Assembly: GCA_011800805.1 (NCBI GenBank)
Contig: MPNW01000079.1
Span: 18,864-82,863 of the forward strand
Reading direction: 5' to 3'
Length of the DNA stretch: 64,000 nt
Source of the DNA: Hirudo medicinalis
Taxonomy: Eukaryota; Annelida; Clitellata; Hirudinida; Hirudinidae
The translations under genes and the position numbers were made by a program. This document shows positions 49,710 through 64,000 of the stretch, piece after piece. The notes beneath the pieces were generated by a model. That model had not been told where the DNA came from and did no database searches. It saw nothing but the letters and a program-made list of their open reading frames with translations. Numbering within the stretch: the stretch's first letter is position 1; the number at the start of each line of letters is the position of its first letter.

Positions 49710-52700
49710 ATGGGCAGTTCGGCAAGCTCGGCAAAAAGTTCTTTTGATAAAAAGGACAAAGTCAGTGAAGTGTCTCTCGTCGATTCAGCCAGGAAAAACA
49801 AATTTGAAGCCCCACAATACGAAGTAAAACGTTGTGTCTATTGTATTGGGATTTCAAGCTTTACACTTACAATAATTCATTCTGAATTGCAATGCTTATA
49901 AAAAAAAATATTGATGCAGAACACAGATGAAATAATTTGGGAGACATTTTATCATCGGAATGGAGAAACTTATGTTTGCATGTACCAATCCGGTGAAAGA
50001 TATGTTCTCAACATATCGACGAAGGTGATACTTCATTAAAAATAAAATAAAATAATTAGGCAAAAGAATTTGCAATTTATTAATTGTATGAAATGATGTT
50101 CATTGTAGGAGAAACACGATTTTCCAAAGAAATGGTACAATGAGGGTTTGCTTGTAACGGAGGATTCAAAGTTTATGGCATAAGAATATTTTTATTTACA
50201 ATAGTATAAAGTTATAAATAATATATTACAAAATATTACTCTTATTTCCTTCTAAGGAAGAGAGGATGTCAAGAAGTAACGAGGAAAACAGTTCAGAAGA
50301 TGATAAATCTGGTTTCATAAATCATCCCACAAAAGGAAGGCTTCAAACTTACATGACCGAGGTATTTAACAGCTAAAAATGGCCAAAATATAAAATACAA
50401 CATAATGTATAAAGTCTTTTTGCTGAAATTAACTTTCAACTCAGGAAAAGCAGTACGTCCATTCCTATTTCGACGAAAATTTAGGAACCTGGGTGAGGCT
50501 TCCTATGTCCTGGGAGCTCTTGTCGACGACTACAAAGAACCTCATGAAGCCAATTCAGGTTGGGTATAATCCCCTAAAACATTTAAAAGTATGTTTTCTT
50601 GCAGATCTATCATAAAAAATTTTTTAATGACCTTCCAAAAGGAATTAATTCCACAATTAAAATGGTTATAGTCGTAAGTATAATTTATTAGTGTTTAGGC
50701 ATCCTGAAATAGCAGACTATTCGTATTACTTGATTAATTTTGATATATTAAAATGTAATCTTGCTATTGAATAACTGGTATTAAGGTACATTAAACAATT
50801 AATCCGAGTTGTAGAGTGAAATAGCTTGGTATTGACAGAAAATTGACCAAGTTTATCAAGAAATGAGACTTTAGTCCAATTAATTAAAACTGACAGTACT
50901 CGGTCTATTAAAGACTAGTTATAATCATCTGGTTTTAATGACCGTCAATGTATACTAAGTTTATCTTAAAAAGCATTGATGAAACAAAATTGACGATTAA
51001 CAAGCAACAAACCCCGCAGGAAACTCTTCCAAACTGGGATGACGAGTACGATATTTTGGCCTCATTGAGAAGCCACAACTACAACTCAGATCTTTGCATC
51101 TCAACCTTTTTTTCCTGGGGAGACATGAGTGAGTTCGCATCTTATTGTTGGCCGATTGTTTGTATGTCATTCTATTACCAGGCACCTGGTACAACGGCAG
51201 CAGAAAGAGAAGGAATTCTGAAAATTTAATGGAACAACTTAATTCGAAGTTCTGCTCAATGGTACAGCTTTAATTATGAAATTGTAATAAATTAGAAAGA
51301 AATAGGATGAATACTTGTGGACAAATTTCGTTGCTTTTTTTAATTTTTCGCAAAAAGGCTTTCCTCAAACATTAAATTCCATTGTTTTATTTATTAATGA
51401 TAATTTATTAATTAGTGGATGACAATAAATGTTAATTTGTTAACTAAATAACATTTCAAGGAAGAAAATCTTGTTAAACAAAGGCAAATGTTAAATGAAG
51501 AGAAAAGTTTTAAAGAAGAAGCCGAAATAAAAGTAAGATGCTTCTGAACTTTGGAAGGTCATTTTCCAATGTGAATTAAACGTTAATTTCATTAGTTGAA
51601 ACAAATGCTAGGATATTACTTTGATTGCACTGCTCCCTTAAGAATTTTGAATTAAGTTGATAAGTTAATATAGTGATTGGCAAAATGATAAATCGCCTAT
51701 CAATTTTTAATGCATAAACCAAAATTAACCAAGAAAATGGTCAATACACAGACCTTAGTCTTCTTAACCACTATAAATAATTATATGTTATGTTACGAAA
51801 TTCAAGTCAAGAAACTTTATAGGGACAACGTGCAAAGGGAGGTTATTTGGAGGAGGGGGGAGAGGAAGACAACGGCCCCATCCCCAGACTTTTGGCTGGA
51901 AGCAAACAAAAAACTACATCTCTTTAAGTTGTGCGAGGGTTTGCCTCCCCCCACCCCTGGCAAAAGCTTAAATGACGTCCCTGCCACACGCATTCTATAT
52001 TCAAATATGCTTTCATTGAAAATCATAGATTAGAGTTATATTTGATAAAACTAAAGGTTTGTGCTTTGCAAGAAGCATTGATTGATCTGAAAGCTCAACA
52101 TCAAACTCTTCAAGTGAAGTGTGAGACCTTGCAAAAAAGCAGACCAAAGACAGCCATAGATAAGAAGGTACATAAAAGCTTAGTGCATCACATAAAAGGG
52201 CATGAACCTGAATATCTGAATATTTCTAAATTCAATTATTCACAATTTTAAAAGGGAAGTTGCAAAGTTAATAAAGCAGCACTGGTAAACTTAGAATCTT
52301 CGGTTGAAATGCTTCGGAGGAATCAAATGCAGATAGCAGAAGATTTCGACTCTGTGATGAAGGAATTGAGCGGAAGATTATCTGAGGTACAATTCATAAT
52401 TTCAGAATAGCCTTACTCACAATGGTTGATTTATTCGTAAAGGTCTTTTCCAAAGCGTCAGAATTGAAACTATACGACTTAGATCTGTCAAGCGAGCTAT
52501 CGAATATGAAAACGCTTTACAGGAAAGAAACTCTGCAGAGGAAACTTTTATATAACCAGGTTTAATTTCCGCATAAATTCTACTCAACTACTTCTTTTCT
52601 ATCAGCTTATCGATGTCCTTATTTTCCAGCTGCAAGAACTGAAGGGAAACATCAGAGTGTTTTGCAGGTGCAGAGAAGATAATCGAGTCACAAATTGCCT

Positions 52701-54858
52701 CAAATTTCTTTCTGAAACGGAAATAATTGCTCCGAATTCCAGCAAAACATTTAGTTTTAATAAGGTCTTCGGAACAAATTCCACTCAAGAAGAGGTGAGA
52801 TTTCTTAATTGAAAGAGCAAAACAATATCTTGAGAGTGCATTTTGCAGTTACCGCTTTAGTCCAATTAGGATCAGAGATGTCATTTGGTAAATGCAGGGC
52901 TTTTGGTGAGAAAGAAAAAAGGTAATCTCATCAGGCTGAGCGAGGGTGTGCTCCCTGGCAAAAGCTGTAATGACGCCCCTAATTACGATATTGTTGTTGC
53001 TGTTCCATTTTGTCATTTGAGACAAATTTGCTTATTGATAAACTCTGGCATTTGAGAGTAAAAAGGCCTAAAGAGAAGCAAGATCGAAATTGTTTACATA
53101 TATTTCTTATTTATTTCAATAAACAAATTTACTTAAATCTACCGTTGTTGCTTACAATTTGAGGTATTTGAAGAAGCCAAAGCAATAATAACCTCATGTG
53201 TTGATGGCTACAACGTCTGCATTTTGGCTTACGGCCAAACCGGCTCCGGCAAAACCTACACAATGCAGGGCCCTGAAGATGACCCGGGGGTTAACATCAG
53301 GTTTCATTTACTTTTGTTTTCTTTTACTTATAACTCTAAGCAATAATATTACAGTATTCTTATTTAATAATATTTGAATATTATTAATTAATTAATTATT
53401 AAATCATTTGCTGACAAAGATCTCTGAAAGAATTACTGAGGACCTGCCAATCGAGACAAAATTTGTCATATACCTTGAAGGTCAGATACAAAATTGAGTT
53501 TCGATAATTATGCATTAAGTTTACAACTACCAGATAATGGAGAAAAACAAGACAAATTTAAGCATTTCCCAATTCTCTACCAAACTGCGTTATTCTAAAT
53601 TTTTAAGTACTTGACTCTTATTTCTCTGTTTCTCACAAAGGTTTCCATGCTTGAGATTTATAACGAAACTATCCATGACCTTCTCAGCTCAAACGTGTCG
53701 GTTGTGGAAATCCGAGCTCAGGGAAATAAGATCAACTTGCAAGGAGTCAATGAAATAGAAGTTCGGTCTATTGAAGATATCAACAAAATTATGAGATTTG
53801 GAGGGAAAAACAGAACAGTAGCAGCCACAAAAATGAATTCTCAAAGGCTGGATGATGATTTAATTTCTGTTCTGCTTATTTCAGCTGATTTAAAAGTTTC
53901 AGTGCTTTAAGTACTATGTTTAAGTATCATGCCTCCCGCCCCACCTCCTCTCCCCAAATGACATCGATATTAAGCGGCTTTTAAGTTCTGCAGCTCCTCA
54001 TCAGCTATCAATTTTTTACAAATAATTCTAATATTTATTTACATTGAAAAGTCGTTTAATCGTACCGGTTAAAAAAAGGTTACAATGAATCATCTGAAGA
54101 CTCATCTCTTTAATCTTTCATCTCAAAATTAAATTAGCCATTAATATGATTATTTGTCAGCTCGCGATCTCATTTGGTTTTTAAAGTCACCGTCACTGGA
54201 GAAGACAAAACCACGGGAAACTGTTCTGTGGGTTCTTTGACTCTTTGTGATTTGGCAGGATCCGAAAGAGTTAACAAGTCTGAAGCAACTGGCCAAAGGC
54301 TCGTGGAGGCTGCTGCCATCAACAAATCACTAACTTCTCTCGGACAAGTGAATTCCAATACTGTTCCAAACTAGTATAAAAAATACCCACTCACACCAGC
54401 AAAAGCAATTAATTTTGATTTAGGTCAGGGGAAAAGCAATATATTCCGCTTTAACATCATTGCTATTGATAAACAGCTAGAGCACGGAGGGCATCAAATC
54501 CCAAGATAATAGGCGGCCTTAACATATTTCATTTTCAGGTTTTCAATGCTTTAAAGACCGCTCAACTCCACATTCCATATAGAAACAGCAAGCTCACTCA
54601 TATTTTGCAGCCTTCGTTAGGGGGTGACGCCAAGGTGATGTTATCTAATAGTTAATCGTTTAACAAATGATTCATAATATTTTGACTAATTACTAAGGTT
54701 GTATGCTTTTGAAGGCATGTTTGTTCATAATGGTGAGCCCTGATCCCAACAATTCATCAGAAACACTGAGCACTCTGCAATTTGGCTCCAATGCGCAGCA
54801 AATTGAACTTGGTCAGGCAAAGAGAACCTTAATGAAAACGTCTCCTTTCAACAAGTGA
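49710..54858 (+). CDS. C-terminal motor kinesin (kinesin-14) with unfamiliar N-terminus
   Basis: Microtubule motor of the minus-end-directed kinesin-14 class. About 19 exons give roughly 727 aa. The first exon is 49710-49823 ([11 protein letters not shown], a possible N-myristoylation signal). Exons up to about 51261 encode a W/Y-rich region I do not recognise. It includes [40 protein letters not shown] and [20 protein letters not shown] coiled-coil-like stretch follows (51461-52559). The neck [17 protein letters not shown] (52630 onward) is the kinesin-14 signature, and the motor runs to the C-terminus. It has the P-loop GQTGSGKT, switch I split as MNSQ/SSRSH, switch [12 protein letters not shown], then [29 protein letters not shown] and [18 protein letters not shown]. 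It ends SPFNK-stop. The intron inside switch I starts GC (see findings). Exon edges near 50170-50261 are unresolved. KIFC3-like is the nearest family guess. Confidence 0.9.
51892..51992 (+). repeat. Dispersed repeat family R3, copy 1 (kinesin intron)
   Basis: CTTTTGGCTGGAAGCAAACA, GTGCGAGGGT, CCTGGCAAAAGCT and AATGACG occur in the same order as at 52898-52985, one kilobase downstream, also in an intron. Confidence 0.65.
52898..52985 (+). repeat. Dispersed repeat family R3, copy 2 (kinesin intron)
   Basis: GGCTTTTGGTGAGAAAGAAA, GAGCGAGGGT, CCCTGGCAAAAGCTGTAATGACGCC. Partner of the copy at 51892. Confidence 0.65.
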
Positions 54859-54946
54859 TTGTCCATGAATGTAACAAACATTAAGGCATTCTCAAATGAC
54901 ATGCTCAATTGACTTGGACAATGATGTGGAAAACTTTTAATTGTTT

Positions 54947-54952
54947 AATAAA
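54947..54952 (+). terminator. Polyadenylation signal for the kinesin-14 gene
   Basis: AATAAA lies 89 bp after the stop codon and is followed by a T/G-containing stretch. Confidence 0.6.
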
Positions 54953-55156
54953 TTGTAGTTTAGTTGAACTTACAAGCCAATATTTTATATTTAAAAAAAT
55001 TTGAACAAATCTTGTGTTTTGACGAAAATTCTGAGTCATCATTCACAAATTAAAATAACAATGACAAATGGTCCCCCAATTGGATGTTGTTTGAAACACT
55101 AAATAGCCAATTTTGGAATGCAGGACATCGAAGTACATCATTTTAAATCTTGAACA

Positions 55157-64000
<8,844 letters not shown>

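Overview
This is nuclear DNA from an animal. The protein-coding genes are cut into many short exons by GT-AG introns, mostly about 100-1000 bp. Every gene I recognise is a eukaryotic or metazoan family: an m6A reader, an ER-Golgi receptor, tensin, CRMP, PAF1, Myt1 kinase, a radial-spoke head protein, a kinesin-14 and a WASH-complex subunit. The DNA is AT-rich and gene-dense (ten genes in 64 kb) and carries short tRNA-derived SINEs. This fits a compact marine invertebrate genome. A tunicate is plausible (gene density, one CRMP-type gene, tensin with PTP-C2-SH2-PTB), but the phylum is inference and unproven.

Layout from left to right. 1-2.77 kb: intergenic DNA with old repeats. 2.8-5.3 kb (+): YTHDF. 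5.4-8.5 kb (-): ERGIC3, tail-to-tail with YTHDF. 9.7-19.3 kb (-): tensin. 22.04-24.42 kb: an internally deleted Ty3/Gypsy-type LTR element with a 5-bp target duplication. 25.25-25.79 kb (-): a dead pogo/Tigger transposase fragment. 27.9-28.8 kb (+): RRP15. 29.7-34.0 kb (-): CRMP/DPYSL. 36.2-38.7 kb (-): PAF1. 39.6-43.7 kb (+): Myt1 (PKMYT1). 45.2-48.4 kb (-): RSPH4A/6A. 49.7-54.9 kb (+): a kinesin-14 with an unfamiliar N-terminal half. 55.2 kb to the right edge (-): WASHC4, with its N-terminus outside the window.

The genes do not form a pathway. They are unrelated housekeeping or cytoskeletal genes that alternate strand, giving several tail-to-tail pairs (YTHDF/ERGIC3, RRP15/CRMP, PKMYT1/RSPH, kinesin/WASHC4) and two head-to-head pairs (PAF1/PKMYT1, RSPH/kinesin). 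Exons were assigned by eye, from reading frame, splice signals and remembered similarity to human family members. For ERGIC3 and PKMYT1 the exons I chose sum to an exact multiple of three.

I see no clear undescribed system. The items most worth a second look are the kinesin-14 N-terminus and its apparent GC-AG intron inside switch I, a SINE family in two subtypes, the non-autonomous LTR derivative, and several small dispersed repeat pairs.
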